Shown: positions 9,444 through 18,981, counted from the first letter of the stretch. The stretch is 64,000 bases of DNA from Gammaproteobacteria bacterium (GCA_024279495.1 JAJRRL010000006.1:1-64000); one strand, 5' to 3'. Notes: a model not told the origin generated them from the letters alone. A program made the numbers and translations.

Positions 9444-10802
9444 ATGTCTGCTGCTGACCCAACGCTAGTCAAGCCTGCCCTTTCTTTGCATCTCATCACG
9501 CATGGCTGCGAAATGAATAAGTACGACTCACAGAAAATTGAAGATGTGCTTTCCGAGGCCTACACTATCACCTCTGTTAAAGACCCTCAGGATGCTGATA
9601 TTTTGGTTCTAAACACTTGTTCTGTCAGAGAAAAAGCGCAAGAGAATGTGTTTTCTCAAATTGGACGCTGGCGTAAGGCTCATGAAAAGAAAGGAACCAC
9701 CCCTATTGTTGCTATTGGTGGCTGCGTGGCCTCTCAAGAAGGCGCAAACATTCAAAAGCGTGCTCCTTTTGTGAACATTGTGTTCGGCCCTCAAACCCTG
9801 CATCGCCTACCCGCCATGGTTGAAAGTGTGCGTACAAAAGAAACAAAGCGAGCTCTTGATATCAGTTTTCCCGAAATTGAAAAATTTGATCGACTACCCA
9901 CACCCAAAGCTGACGGCCCTAAAGCGTATGTCTCCATCATGGAAGGCTGTAGCAAGTATTGCACTTTTTGCGTGGTTCCCTACACCCGCGGCGAAGAAAT
10001 CAGCCGCCCAGTCGATAGCGTGCTTGCTGAAGTAGCCTTGCTCACCCAACAAGGTGTTCGAGAAATTCACTTACTTGGTCAAAATGTAAACGACTATCGC
10101 GGTCTTACCCACGACGGTGAGGTGGCTGATTTAGCTTTACTCATTCATTTCATCGTAGCGCTGCCGCCTGTGGCACGTGTTCGCTTCACTACCTCGCATC
10201 CCATGGCTTTTGGTCAAAATCTTATCGATGTGTTTGCCGAAGAGCCCAAACTCGTGAATCACCTGCATCTACCTGTGCAATCAGGATCGGATCGAATCTT
10301 GGCTCTGATGAAACGTCAATACACTTGCCTAGAATACAAATCAAAGATTCGCGCACTGCGAAAAGTACGCCCCACTATCAGCCTGTCCAGTGACTTTATC
10401 ATCGGCTTTCCTGGCGAAACTGAGGAAGACTTCCGAGCCACCATGAGTTTAATCGACTCGGTTGGTTTTGATCATTCATTTAGCTTCATTTATAGTCAGC
10501 GCCCTGGTACGCCTGCAGCCTCTCTACCAGACGATGTGTCACTCGCCACCAAGAAAAAACGACTAGCAGAACTACAAGATTTGATCTCCTCACAAGCTAC
10601 TGCTATTAGCAATGCAATGCTTGGTACAACACAATCTGTGCTCGTGGATAGTCTTTCAAAAAAAGATCCTTTACAACTATCTGGACGAACTGAAAATAAT
10701 CGTGTTGTGAATTTTTCTGGCGATAAACGTTTGATAGGTGAGATGGTAAACACTACCATTACAGAAGTGCTGCCCAATTCCTTACGAGCGATACTCCTTT
10801 AG
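9444..10802 (+). CDS. miaB: tRNA-2-methylthio-N6-isopentenyladenosine synthase MiaB
   Basis: MiaB is a radical-SAM methylthiotransferase that converts i6A37 to ms2i6A37 in tRNAs reading UNN codons. The N-terminal UPF0004 domain has its three cysteines in [19 protein letters not shown] and G-G-C-V-A. The radical-SAM cluster motif is C-S-K-Y-C-T-F-C near residue 169, followed by V-V-P-Y-T-R-G. A C-terminal TRAM domain follows. Length (452 aa) is normal. AGGTGA precedes the ATG. It heads the conserved miaB-ybeY-corC-lnt series. Confidence 0.97.
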   Translation: MSAADPTLVKPALSLHLITHGCEMNKYDSQKIEDVLSEAYTITSVKDPQDADILVLNTCSVREKAQENVFSQIGRWRKAHEKKGTTPIVAIGGCVASQEGANIQKRAPFVNIVFGPQTLHRLPAMVESVRTKETKRALDISFPEIEKFDRLPTPKADGPKAYVSIMEGCSKYCTFCVVPYTRGEEISRPVDSVLAEVALLTQQGVREIHLLGQNVNDYRGLTHDGEVADLALLIHFIVALPPVARVRFTTSHPMAFGQNLIDVFAEEPKLVNHLHLPVQSGSDRILALMKRQYTCLEYKSKIRALRKVRPTISLSSDFIIGFPGETEEDFRATMSLIDSVGFDHSFSFIYSQRPGTPAASLPDDVSLATKKKRLAELQDLISSQATAISNAMLGTTQSVLVDSLSKKDPLQLSGRTENNRVVNFSGDKRLIGEMVNTTITEVLPNSLRAILL

Positions 10803-10846
10803 GAAAGTCCTTTATGATTGGTCAGCAAAACTATTGTTAATAGCCT

Positions 10847-11356
10847 ATGACAATTACGAAGTGGAACGCTATGGAAAAATCGAACACTAACTCACTTGTC
10901 ATCAACTTAAGCGTTGAGTCAAACGATTCAGATATCCCCAGCGAAGCATTTATTGTTAAGTGCCTGCAATCTGCGTGGCATTCCCTCCCTACTCATTTAG
11001 AAAAAAACGCCAATGAAATCTCTGTCACCTTAATCGACAACGAAAAAATGACCTCTCTCAACAAGGCTTTTTTTAACAAAGACAAACCAACTAATGTCTT
11101 AGCATTTCCATTCAGTAGCTTGCCCGGAATACCTTCGCAAGAGTTAGGCGACATCCTTCTGTGCATGCCAGTCATTCACGAAGAGGCAATACGCTTCTCT
11201 ATGGCATTCCTTAATCGATTCTCGCACATGCTCGTTCATGCGCTTTTGCATTTAATGGGCTACGATCACCTAGAAGAAGACGAGCGCGCCACAATGGAAG
11301 CCTTAGAAAAAGAGCTGCTCTCACAGCAAGGCTTTTCAAACCCCTATGAATCTTAA
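10847..11356 (+). CDS. ybeY: Endoribonuclease YbeY
   Basis: YbeY is a metal-dependent RNase needed for 16S rRNA 3'-end maturation and ribosome quality control. The zinc site is seen near the C terminus as H-A-L-L-H-L-M-G-Y-D-H (H-x3-H-x5-H), preceded by the G-D-I-L-L-C strand and by T-N-V-L-A-F-P-F. The start is uncertain: ATG 10847 gives 169 aa, while ATG 10871, with GTGGA upstream, gives 161 aa. In most gammaproteobacteria ybeZ (a PhoH-like NTPase) lies between miaB and ybeY; here only 44 bases separate them, so ybeZ is absent from this locus. Confidence 0.95.
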   Translation: MTITKWNAMEKSNTNSLVINLSVESNDSDIPSEAFIVKCLQSAWHSLPTHLEKNANEISVTLIDNEKMTSLNKAFFNKDKPTNVLAFPFSSLPGIPSQELGDILLCMPVIHEEAIRFSMAFLNRFSHMLVHALLHLMGYDHLEEDERATMEALEKELLSQQGFSNPYES

Positions 11357-11429
11357 TTGCTGCTAAAACCACGCTATATGCTATACTAATAGGGTCTATT
11401 TACAATTCACTTATCAACCGTATGTTGTC

Positions 11430-12254
11430 ATGCCTTTAAAAAAAACTTACCATCGCTTACTTAGCTGGATTTATCGCCACCATCAGTCAAAGCAAGACAT
11501 ACAATCACTCTTAAATGAGGCTGCCAAACAGCACCTCATCGATCAATACGCTTACAGCATGCTAAACGGTGTACTCACTACTACCGACATGCATGCGCGA
11601 GACATCATGATTCCCCGCTCACAAATGGTCGTCATCAATGCTGAGATGTCTTTAACAGAAGCGCTACCTATTATCACGCAATCCGCACATTCTCGGTTTC
11701 CCGTCGTCGACGATAACCTCGATCAAATCATGGGCATTTTACTTGCAAAAGATTTACTTGCTCAACTTAGTGATCAAAATGAAAACATGCGCATTAGCGC
11801 CTTATTAAGACCTGCTCTTTTTATACCAGAAAGCAAACGACTCGATATTTTACTCCGTGAATTTCGAACCAAGCACAATCACATGGCCATGGTGATCAAT
11901 GAATACGGCGGCATTGCAGGCTTAGTTACCATTGAAGATGTGCTTGAGCAAATTGTGGGCAACATTGAAGACGAACATGATCACGCCATAGAAATACCAA
12001 ACATCAAGCCAATGGGGGAAAGAAGCTTTATTGTTGATTCGCTCACACCCATTGCAGAGTTCAACCGCTTTTTTGAAACGGATTATCGCAACGATGAATT
12101 TGACACGATTGGTGGGCTCGTCTTACAATCCTTTTCGAGAATGCCTAAACGTGGCGAGAAAACACGCTTAGGTTCCTTCGATATAACCGTCCTCAATGCG
12201 AGCAAACGCCACATTGAATTGCTTAAAGTTAATCCTCATGATGAATCCTCATAA
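11430..12254 (+). CDS. corC: CorC/YbeX family CBS-domain protein
   Basis: This 274-aa soluble protein has a pair of CBS domains (about residues 55-175: A-R-D-I-M-I-P-R-S-Q-M onwards, with H-S-R-F-P-V-V-D-D and N-E-Y-G-G-I-A-G-L-V-T-I-E-D-V-L-E-Q-I-V-G) and a C-terminal CorC/HlyC transporter-associated domain ending in D-T-I-G-G-L-V-L and K-R-G-E. It lacks the membrane DUF21 domain, as in YbeX. Proposed roles are magnesium/cobalt efflux and ribosome-linked functions. Its 3' end overlaps lnt, showing translational coupling. Confidence 0.92.
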   Translation: MPLKKTYHRLLSWIYRHHQSKQDIQSLLNEAAKQHLIDQYAYSMLNGVLTTTDMHARDIMIPRSQMVVINAEMSLTEALPIITQSAHSRFPVVDDNLDQIMGILLAKDLLAQLSDQNENMRISALLRPALFIPESKRLDILLREFRTKHNHMAMVINEYGGIAGLVTIEDVLEQIVGNIEDEHDHAIEIPNIKPMGERSFIVDSLTPIAEFNRFFETDYRNDEFDTIGGLVLQSFSRMPKRGEKTRLGSFDITVLNASKRHIELLKVNPHDESS

Positions 12255-13740
12255 ACGTTACTCTTATCTACTTATTGTATCTCTATTTGCCGGCGCCCTA
12301 TTGCCTTTAGCCTTTGCCCCTCACTCGCTCTGGCCACTTGCTTTTGTCGCATTTATTCCAATCTGTTACTTATGGCAACGTAGCGCACAAGCCTCTCATT
12401 GCTTTTGGCATACCACACTCTTTACTTTTGCTGCTTTTTTAGTTGGCGCCAGTTGGGTTTACATTAGTATTCATGTCTTTGGGCAAGCATCATCCTTTAC
12501 TGCTTCTCTCATTACCTTCATATTCGTTGGCTTTTTAGCATTGCAAGCAGGTATCTTAGCCTTTCTTTGGCGAAAACTCTTACCGCAACGCAACTACTGG
12601 AACCACTGCTGGCTACTGCCAGCTGTGTGGACTCTTACTGAATACTGCAGAGAGTGGATTTTCACAGGTTTTCCATGGCTATCAGTCGGCAACATTGGTA
12701 TCACACCTTGGCTAAGTGGCTGGCTTCCTCTTGTAGGCGTCTACGGTCTTACCTTTTTAATTATTTGCACCTGCGCGCACATTGCCTATGCCATCAACAA
12801 AAAAACCTTGTTCCAAGCCGGCCTCGCGGCCTTCTTATTGCTTGTTTTATTTGGCGTAGGACGAAGCTTAGATCATTATGAATGGACGAAAAAGCAAACA
12901 ACTCCTTTGCACGTTGCTCTCATACAAGGCAACATTCCTGCTTCCCTGAAATGGGATCCTAAAAAAAACATGATGACTATTGATCGCTATCTGGCAGCTA
13001 CCAAGAAGCATTTAGATGCCGATGTCATCATCTGGCCTGAAACAGCCATCCCTACCTTCGATACTTACGCCCCACATTTTCTAAAAGCCCTTAACTCTCT
13101 CATGCAACAAAATAATGCCACACTCATCACAGGCATTTCACATGCAGATAAAAAGACACATAACGCCTATAACAGCATGCTTGTTTTGGGTCATGACGAA
13201 GGACGTTACGACAAAACACATCTCGTTCCCTTTGGTGAATACTTCCCTATGCCGTGGCTACTAGGCTGGATATACCACGCCATTGGCTTACCCATGTCCA
13301 ATTACTCAGCAGGCAACCACAATCAAGCGCCATTGAAGGCGCAAGATACGCTTGTCGCTCCTGCTATTTGTTATGAAGTCGCTTATCCCAGCCTGATTCA
13401 AGCCCGCGCCCGTTTGGCTAATTGGTTGGTCGTTATCAGTGATGATGCTTGGTTTGGCCATTCAGCAGCTTCTGCTCAACAATTACAAATGGCTCAGGTT
13501 CGTGCTCTTGAAAATGGAAGACCGCTTGTTTATGCGACCAACAACGGTATCACTGCATTAATCAACTCACATGGCGTCATTACTCAACGCCTACCCATCG
13601 ATAAATACCAAGTATTAACTGGAAGCATTACTCCTCGCAAAGGCCTCACACCTTTTCAGCATCTTCCATTGCACACTTGGACCTGGCTTTGCTTATTGTT
13701 ATTAGCCGGAACTGCTGTTCGCTTCTTTTTTAAAAAGTAA
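12238..13740 (+). CDS. lnt: Apolipoprotein N-acyltransferase Lnt
   Basis: Lnt adds the third acyl chain to the N-terminal cysteine of lipoproteins at the inner membrane. The N-terminal ~220 residues contain about seven hydrophobic segments with the family's P-L-A-F-A-P motif. The C-terminal periplasmic domain is nitrilase-like. Its expected triad is visible as Glu in I-W-P-E-T-A-I-P, a Lys before H-L-V-P-F-G-E-Y-F, and Cys in A-P-A-I-C-Y-E-V-A-Y-P. The start is ATG 12238 or the adjacent ATG 12241, overlapping corC by 14-17 bases; an upstream in-frame ATG at 12196 lies well inside corC and is unlikely. Length is about 500 aa. Confidence 0.95.
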   Translation: MMNPHKRYSYLLIVSLFAGALLPLAFAPHSLWPLAFVAFIPICYLWQRSAQASHCFWHTTLFTFAAFLVGASWVYISIHVFGQASSFTASLITFIFVGFLALQAGILAFLWRKLLPQRNYWNHCWLLPAVWTLTEYCREWIFTGFPWLSVGNIGITPWLSGWLPLVGVYGLTFLIICTCAHIAYAINKKTLFQAGLAAFLLLVLFGVGRSLDHYEWTKKQTTPLHVALIQGNIPASLKWDPKKNMMTIDRYLAATKKHLDADVIIWPETAIPTFDTYAPHFLKALNSLMQQNNATLITGISHADKKTHNAYNSMLVLGHDEGRYDKTHLVPFGEYFPMPWLLGWIYHAIGLPMSNYSAGNHNQAPLKAQDTLVAPAICYEVAYPSLIQARARLANWLVVISDDAWFGHSAASAQQLQMAQVRALENGRPLVYATNNGITALINSHGVITQRLPIDKYQVLTGSITPRKGLTPFQHLPLHTWTWLCLLLLAGTAVRFFFKK

Positions 13741-13825
13741 GCTTCTCGTTTTTTAAATGACCTCTTCAGCCCTTTCTGTTGCCTGCACAGTTAAAAGCCG
13801 GTGCCACCTCCAGGAACCCCCACAT

Positions 13826-14218
13826 GCCCCCCCACTTGTCACCCCCAGGAACAGCGTGACGTCGGGGGCCTAGCTTCGATCCAGTTCGTGCGAAGCATGG
13901 ATTAAGGATCTTTATAAATTTATATGTTTAAAAGCCGTGTGCAGAGTTACACTCACAGTAATGCTGGGGCTGGATTTCAAAAGATCACTAGTTGTTACTT
14001 CGTAACAACGGATCAAGCCTGGGTCCCCTACGTCACGAAAGTTCCCGGGGATGACAAGCTTGGGAGTAGCAATTCATTCGCGAGTATTAAAGCTGCGTCC
14101 CTACCCGCCTTCGCTGGGTGCAGGCTCTACGTCATTGCATTCCTGGGGATGACAAGTGGTTAGGGCTATTTAATCTTCCGGAAGCACAGTCTCGACAAAG
14201 AAGAAGGGGGAAAGAAAC
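13826..14218 (-). repeat. Interspersed intergenic repeat, copy C (inverted)
   Basis: This fills the convergent gap between lnt and the ZIP transporter. Read on the minus strand it shows the same parts as copies A and B: GGGACCCAGGCTTGATCC, the hairpin at 13991-14009 (GTTGTTACTTCGTAACAAC), and ATGCTTCGCACGAACTGGAT with GAAGCTAGGCCCCCGACGTCA at its distal end. A CCCGCCTTCGCTGGGTGCAGGC block (14104-14125) and the plus-strand tail AGGGGGAAAGAAACCGTTTCA (14198-14218) are also shared with copy A. A 79-codon open frame inside it has no homology or ribosome-binding site and is not a gene. Confidence 0.8.
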
Positions 14219-14222
14219 CGTT

Positions 14223-15059
14223 TCACGTCCATAAAGCAACGAGAGCCATCACGCCAAATCCCGCCAACACAAAATTAAAGCGCTTAATATCACAGCATTT
14301 ATCGACCATCACTGACTGCTTCAAGCCATGCAAAGTGCCTAAATAAATAAACGTACCAGCTGCTAGTGACAAATAAATAGGTCGCACATACGACGATACT
14401 CCAGAAACAAGCAGATGCTGGCCAAAAAACACGCCTAATGGTGCCATGACAGCAAAAACAGAAAACAAAGTAATTCGTGCTCTAACAGAGAGGTTACTCT
14501 TATTAATCTGTATTGCTAAAGCCATGGAGGCCGCCCACTTATGAGCTAAGATCGCAATCAAAAGCATTAAAGACACTAAATACGTACTCGACAAACCAAG
14601 TGCGGATCCAGCCAAAAAACTATGCACTGACAACATGATCACCGCCAGTACCACTAAATTATTTGTACCTGCACAATAATGTTGTTCAGTGGCTTTATGA
14701 CTACAGCTGCTCTCGCCTTCCTTATGCCCTTTATCATACATTTCGCGAGCCACATGCTCAAAAAACAAAAGTAAAAGAAACATTGCACCTGCAAGTAAAG
14801 AAGCCATTGGATAGTGCATGCCGAGCTTAGACCATTGATGAGAAGCATCTCCAAGCATGTGCAATAAACCCGCACCCAAAAACACTCCTGAAGCCAAAGC
14901 TTCGGCAATAGGAAACTCAAACGACGAACCTTCAATCGCTCGTTTATAAAAAGGGTAAAAACCCGCCAGCAGGGTTAGCGTGAGGATAAGAATTCCACAG
15001 CCTAACTTCATAAGCAGTAAAGACATAAGCCAGATTACTCCTGGGCAAAAAGTGTTCAT
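14223..15059 (-). CDS. ZIP-family metal transporter
   Basis: This 278-aa protein has about eight hydrophobic segments and the two ZIP metal-site helices. The fourth-segment motif is V-H-S-F-L-A-G-S-A-L-G and the fifth-segment motif A-H-K-W-A-A-S-M-A-L. A variable cytoplasmic loop holds several His and Cys residues (E-G-E-S-S-C-S-H-K-A-T-E-Q-H-Y-C), a possible metal sensor. The fifth-segment motif has K-W-A-A where classic ZIPs have a second acidic or histidine residue, so specificity (Zn, Fe or Mn uptake) is open. ATG 15059 is taken; ATG 15026, with AGGAG upstream, is an alternative. It is divergent from the MFS gene. Confidence 0.85.
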   Translation of the reverse strand: MNTFCPGVIWLMSLLLMKLGCGILILTLTLLAGFYPFYKRAIEGSSFEFPIAEALASGVFLGAGLLHMLGDASHQWSKLGMHYPMASLLAGAMFLLLLFFEHVAREMYDKGHKEGESSCSHKATEQHYCAGTNNLVVLAVIMLSVHSFLAGSALGLSSTYLVSLMLLIAILAHKWAASMALAIQINKSNLSVRARITLFSVFAVMAPLGVFFGQHLLVSGVSSYVRPIYLSLAAGTFIYLGTLHGLKQSVMVDKCCDIKRFNFVLAGFGVMALVALWT

Positions 15060-15164
15060 TCTATCAGCCTAACAGGGCTCTGTCAAACTACCTGAATTTA
15101 CAAAAACTCTTTAAAAAACAATGCACTAGCTTATGTATGGCTTCTTTTTCAAGTGCCCTATAAC

Positions 15165-15193
15165 TTGCAGAAACCCTCTTAAAATGTTATACA
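15165..15193 (+). promoter_or_regulatory. Candidate sigma-70 promoter for the MFS gene
   Basis: TTGCAG (15165-15170) and TATACA (15188-15193) are separated by 17 bases, about 70 bases before the MFS start codon at 15261. Recognised by eye only. Confidence 0.45.
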
Positions 15194-15260
15194 TGGAGCA
15201 TCACTTAATTTTACAGGGGTCAGCACGGACGTTGATGAAACACCCCTTATTAGGAGCTTT

Positions 15261-16562
15261 ATGTCAACCGATTCTCTAAGCTACCGACCATCCAAACTCT
15301 CTTGGCCTGCACTCTTACTTGTTCTTGTTGGTGCTCTGTTTTACTGCTACGAGTATGTACTCCGCGTTATGCCTAGTCTCATGATAGGCGAACTAACCCA
15401 TCATTTTAGCCTATTAGCTGGAGGCACTGGTTTACTGCTGGGCATCTACTACTTCGTATACTCCCCGCTTCAAATCGCTGTTGGCGTCTTAACAGACTAC
15501 TACCGCCCCAGACGAACACTAACCTACGCCATTTTATTTTGCGTCATTGGCTGCTTACTATCTGCTCCCATGTCTTCTGTATGGACATTCGGTGCTGGCC
15601 GAGCATTAATCGGACTCGGTAGCGCCTTTGCATACGTAGGTGCGCTGACTTTAGCAAACACATGGCTATCTGAAAAAACATTCACCTACTTTGCTGGCGG
15701 CGTTACGACCATGGGCATGCTTGCTGGTTGGGCTTGTGACCACGGTCTTGTGCATCTTGGCCAAAGTGTTGGCTGGAGCAATATCTTTTATGCCGCCGCT
15801 CTTGTGGGCCTAGCCTTAGTTCTTGTTTTTCAGCTGGCTTGCCGAGCCAACAAAGCCGCCATCGATAAACGAGCATCGAAGCACACCATCAAATGGAAGC
15901 CTGTCTTAACTGGCTATTGGCGCATCATCAAAACTCCTTCTCTTTGGCTGGTCGGTGTTATTGGTGCAATCTTATTCTTATCTTTGTCTGTTTTCGCTGA
16001 AGCCTGGGGGCCTCAGTTTATTCACACCTACCTGGCCATTCCAATCTCACAAGCCGCTCATATAAACGGCATGCTTTTTATTGGCTGGGCAGTTGGCGCA
16101 CCCCTGCAAGGCCTACTTTTTGCATGGGTAAAGCGCTACCGGCCTCTTCTTCTCGTGCAAAGCTTATTGGCAACAATCTGCATTGGCTTGGTTCTTTATG
16201 GTGTGAGATCCACCACAGCCATGAGCTTACATCTCTTTTTGTTTGGCTTTTTCTCGAGTGTAGAGGTACTTTGCTTCACCTATGCTGCCAAAAAAGTAGC
16301 CCCGGCTTTCGTCGGCTCTGCTGTTGCCTTTGTTAACCTGATCATCATGCTATCAGGCACTTTCTTGCAGCCGATTGCTTCTTTTCTGTTAGAAAAAGCA
16401 ACGGCCTCTCACCACAGCATTCATCACAGCATTATTCCAGTTCACAGCATCGCTGACTATCAACATGCTTTTGTCATAATGCCTGCGTTAGGAGTGGCAG
16501 CCACCTTAATGGCTTTCTTCATCAAGCCTATTAAACCGACTCATGAAAAAAAACCTGCTTAG
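15261..16562 (+). CDS. Major facilitator superfamily transporter
   Basis: This 433-aa protein has twelve predicted hydrophobic segments, with the longest loop, basic, in the middle (C-R-A-N-K-A-A-I-D-K-R near residue 195). The loop after the second segment carries G-V-L-T-D-Y-Y-R-P-R-R, the MFS motif-A equivalent. It looks like the ProP-like/unassigned MFS proteins that are numerous in Legionella and Coxiella. The substrate cannot be called. TTAGGAGC precedes the ATG. Its last 32 bases overlap the 3' end of the convergent yciA gene. Confidence 0.88.
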   Translation: MSTDSLSYRPSKLSWPALLLVLVGALFYCYEYVLRVMPSLMIGELTHHFSLLAGGTGLLLGIYYFVYSPLQIAVGVLTDYYRPRRTLTYAILFCVIGCLLSAPMSSVWTFGAGRALIGLGSAFAYVGALTLANTWLSEKTFTYFAGGVTTMGMLAGWACDHGLVHLGQSVGWSNIFYAAALVGLALVLVFQLACRANKAAIDKRASKHTIKWKPVLTGYWRIIKTPSLWLVGVIGAILFLSLSVFAEAWGPQFIHTYLAIPISQAAHINGMLFIGWAVGAPLQGLLFAWVKRYRPLLLVQSLLATICIGLVLYGVRSTTAMSLHLFLFGFFSSVEVLCFTYAAKKVAPAFVGSAVAFVNLIIMLSGTFLQPIASFLLEKATASHHSIHHSIIPVHSIADYQHAFVIMPALGVAATLMAFFIKPIKPTHEKKPA

Positions 16563-16920
16563 GCCGCTTCTCCTCATCGATAGCCACACAAGTAAAAGTG
16601 CCTTCTGTTACTTTTTGCTGATAGTCAATCGACTCAGCCCATGTTTCCACACGAATACACATTGAACTACGACCGGTTTTTTCTAATGTTGTGTAAAAAG
16701 AAACGAAGTCTCCTACATGAACGGGCTGCAAAAAAATCATGGATTCAATCGCAGCTGTAGTCACTCGAGATCGGCTCGCCTCAATAGCACAACTCACCGC
16801 TGCAATATCCATATGAGACAAAACCCATCCTCCAAAAATATCTCCATTTTGATTGGTATCTTTAGGCATAGCCATGACTCGAATTGCCAAATCACCTTTA
16901 GGTTTTTCCACGTCACTCAT
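16531..16920 (-). CDS. yciA: Acyl-CoA thioesterase YciA
   Basis: This hotdog-fold thioesterase (129 aa) hydrolyses a broad range of acyl-CoAs. Family motifs seen are V-M-A-M-P-K-D-T-N-Q-N-G-D-I-F-G-G-W-V-L-S (active-site Asn-Gly-Asp) and V-H-V-G-D-F-V-S-F-Y. ATG 16920 is chosen over the preceding GTG because AAGGAG sits at ideal spacing from it. The gene overlaps the MFS gene tail-to-tail. Confidence 0.93.
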   Translation of the reverse strand: MSDVEKPKGDLAIRVMAMPKDTNQNGDIFGGWVLSHMDIAAVSCAIEASRSRVTTAAIESMIFLQPVHVGDFVSFYTTLEKTGRSSMCIRVETWAESIDYQQKVTEGTFTCVAIDEEKRPKQVFFHESV

Positions 16921-17062
16921 CACTTACTCCTTCATGAATCGGTAAAATATTTACCTTAATATACTTTAACAGAATAGCACACTAAAGTGCTTCTTTTTGC
17001 TTGGCTTTACAGAATAAAGGATGTACTATCAGTCCATCTACTCACCCAGGGAACGATACTCT

Positions 17063-17764
17063 ATGTCTACTGTTACGGACTGCGCTTTTGAGCTAAAAGC
17101 TGACCTCTTCCCCTTGACTGTGTTTCATTTACACAGCACTAATCCCGTACTTCTAAAAGAAAGACTTGCTGAGACTATTCAAAAAGCACCCAATTATTTT
17201 AACCAAGCACCTTTGGTTATCGATGCTACTAGAGTCTCCGATGAACCCATAGATCTTGCCGCTATTGCAAACATACTACGTGAATCCAACATATTGCCTT
17301 TAGGGGTTCGCGGACTAAGCGAAAAACAAAAAGAGCAAGCCTCTGCTGCAAACCTTGCCATCTTCAAACAAGGCGCCGCCCCAATAAAAGAACAAAGAAA
17401 AGAAGCTAACAAAGCACCAAAAAAACCACGCGGCTCATCCACCCGAATCATTACCAAACCCGTTCGTGCTGGAACAAAAATATACGCGAAAGATGCAGAT
17501 TTAGTCATCATTGCTCCTGTTAACGTCGGCGCAGAATGCATTGCCGATGGCAATATTCATGTTTACGGACCTCTTCGCGGCCGAGCTCTTGCTGGCGCCA
17601 GCGGCGACACAAGCGCCCGTATTTTCTGCCAATCATTAGATGCAGAGCTCATTGCTATTGCTGGACATTATCAAGTCAGCGAACACTTACAAGTGCCCGA
17701 GCACAATGACCGTGTACTTCAGATATTTTTACAGGATAATACCCTGAAGATCACCACTCTTTAA
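17063..17764 (+). CDS. minC: Septum-site inhibitor MinC
   Basis: MinC (233 aa) is the FtsZ-polymerisation inhibitor carried by MinD to the cell poles. The N-terminal FtsZ-binding domain (residues ~1-105) and the C-terminal beta-helix domain (residues ~130-233; R-A-G-T-K-I-Y-A-K-D-A-D-L-V-I and G-N-I-H-V-Y-G-P-L-R-G-R-A-L-A-G) are both clear. The linker is basic and proline-rich. ATG 17063, preceded by AGGGA, is preferred to an upstream ATG at 17021. It is the first gene of minCDE. Confidence 0.95.
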   Translation: MSTVTDCAFELKADLFPLTVFHLHSTNPVLLKERLAETIQKAPNYFNQAPLVIDATRVSDEPIDLAAIANILRESNILPLGVRGLSEKQKEQASAANLAIFKQGAAPIKEQRKEANKAPKKPRGSSTRIITKPVRAGTKIYAKDADLVIIAPVNVGAECIADGNIHVYGPLRGRALAGASGDTSARIFCQSLDAELIAIAGHYQVSEHLQVPEHNDRVLQIFLQDNTLKITTL

Positions 17765-17784
17765 CAACCAAAAAGGAACTGACC

Positions 17785-18609
17785 GTGTCTGAAGTTATTG
17801 TTGTCACATCAGGCAAAGGCGGTGTTGGTAAAACAACAACCAGCGCATCCTTTGCAACAGGTCTTGCTCAGCGAGGCTTTAAAACTGCCGTTATCGATTT
17901 TGATATTGGTTTAAGAAACCTTGACCTCGTCATGGGTTGTGAACGCCGAGTTGTTTACGATCTTGTCAACGTCATTCAAGGTGAAGCAACCTTAAAGCAA
18001 GCGCTTATCAAAGACAGGAACAACGAGAACCTCTATATTCTTGCCGCTTCTCAAACGCGCGACAAAGAAGTCTTAACAACCGAAGGTGTTGAAAAAGTTA
18101 TCAACGACCTGAAAGGGCTAGGTTTCGACTACATTATCTGTGACTCACCTGCAGGTATCGAAAAAGGTGCTCACATGGCAATGTACTTTGCCGACTCTGC
18201 GCTGATCGTCACCAACCCTGAAGTCTCTTCCGTACGCGATTCCGATCGTATTTTAGGTCTTCTAGGAAGCAAAACATATCGTGCTGAAAATGACTTACCA
18301 TCCATTAAAGAGCATTTAATAATCACTCGATACTCTGCAAAGCGTGTCAACACTGGTGAAATGCTAAGCGTTGCCGATATCAAAGAACTCCTAGGTGTTT
18401 CTTTACTTGGGATTATTCCTGAGTGCCAATCAGTGCTATCTGCATCAAACGCAGGCTCACCTGTCATCCGTGATGACGGTAGTTTAGCTGGAAAAGCTTA
18501 TTCACGTATAATCTCTCGCTTCTTAGGTGAGGAGGTTCCTGATGACTCCGCGAAGAAAGGATTCTTCCGTCGCTTATTTGCCAGCAACAAAGAAAAGGAA
18601 TTAGCATAA
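17785..18609 (+). CDS. minD: Septum-site ATPase MinD
   Basis: MinD is a ParA-type ATPase that cycles on and off the membrane and recruits MinC. The deviant Walker A is S-G-K-G-G-V-G-K-T-T near residue 10, with D-F-D-I-G-L-R-N-L-D and C-D-S-P-A-G-I after it. The C-terminal amphipathic membrane-targeting helix is seen in K-K-G-F-F-R-R-L-F. It starts with GTG behind AAAGGAA and its stop overlaps the minE start by one base (TAATG). The length of 274 aa is typical. Confidence 0.97.
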   Translation: MSEVIVVTSGKGGVGKTTTSASFATGLAQRGFKTAVIDFDIGLRNLDLVMGCERRVVYDLVNVIQGEATLKQALIKDRNNENLYILAASQTRDKEVLTTEGVEKVINDLKGLGFDYIICDSPAGIEKGAHMAMYFADSALIVTNPEVSSVRDSDRILGLLGSKTYRAENDLPSIKEHLIITRYSAKRVNTGEMLSVADIKELLGVSLLGIIPECQSVLSASNAGSPVIRDDGSLAGKAYSRIISRFLGEEVPDDSAKKGFFRRLFASNKEKELA

Positions 18610-18926
18610 TGAACATCCTACGATTACTCAAGCGAGGGAAAACAGCTAAAGCGGCAAAAGATCGGCTTCAGATTATTATCGCTCAAGAGCGATCGCAGCA
18701 AAGCCAGCAAACGGACTACTTACCGCTAATGCGTCAAGAAATCTTAAAGGTTATCGCCAAATACACAGGCGTAAAACTTCAAGATGTCAAAGTGGATTTG
18801 CAAAGCAACCGGAGCAACTCTGTGCTTGAGCTGAATATCACTCTTCCTGAAAACCTAAAAGCCAAAACTCCTGCTGAGGAAAAAGCGACTGAAACCGAAG
18901 AAGAGGTAGAAGCAGAAACTGCTTAA
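18609..18926 (+). CDS. minE: Min topological specificity factor MinE
   Basis: MinE displaces MinC from MinD and drives pole-to-pole oscillation. The N-terminal anti-MinCD helix region (A-K-D-R-L-Q-I-I-I-A-Q-E-R) and the dimerisation domain (L-P-L-M-R-Q-E-I-L-K-V-I-A-K-Y) are typical. The protein (105 aa) has an acidic tail of about 18 residues rich in Glu, Thr and Ala beyond the usual end of about 88 aa. It is translationally coupled to minD and followed by a strong terminator. Confidence 0.95.
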   Translation: MNILRLLKRGKTAKAAKDRLQIIIAQERSQQSQQTDYLPLMRQEILKVIAKYTGVKLQDVKVDLQSNRSNSVLELNITLPENLKAKTPAEEKATETEEEVEAETA

Positions 18927-18942
18927 ATCTTAAGCCTCCACC

Positions 18943-18981
18943 AAAAGCACCTTTCTCTAAAAAGAAAAAGGTGCTTTTTTT
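18943..18981 (+). terminator. Rho-independent terminator of minCDE
   Basis: AAAAGCACCTTT (18943-18954) pairs with AAAGGTGCTTTT (18967-18978) across a 12-base A-rich loop, and the T run continues to 18981. It lies 17 bases after the minE stop. The loop-flanking A and T runs could also let it work for the minus-strand gene on the other side. Confidence 0.92.

Noticed and set aside
11357-11387. Promoter-like TTGCTG / TATACT before corC
   Set aside because: The spacer is 19 bases and the -35 is weak; not enough to annotate.
13924-14163. Open frame of 79 codons on the plus strand
   Set aside because: It lies wholly within intergenic repeat copy C, has no ribosome-binding site, and its peptide follows repeat modules; the frame is not kept in the other copies.
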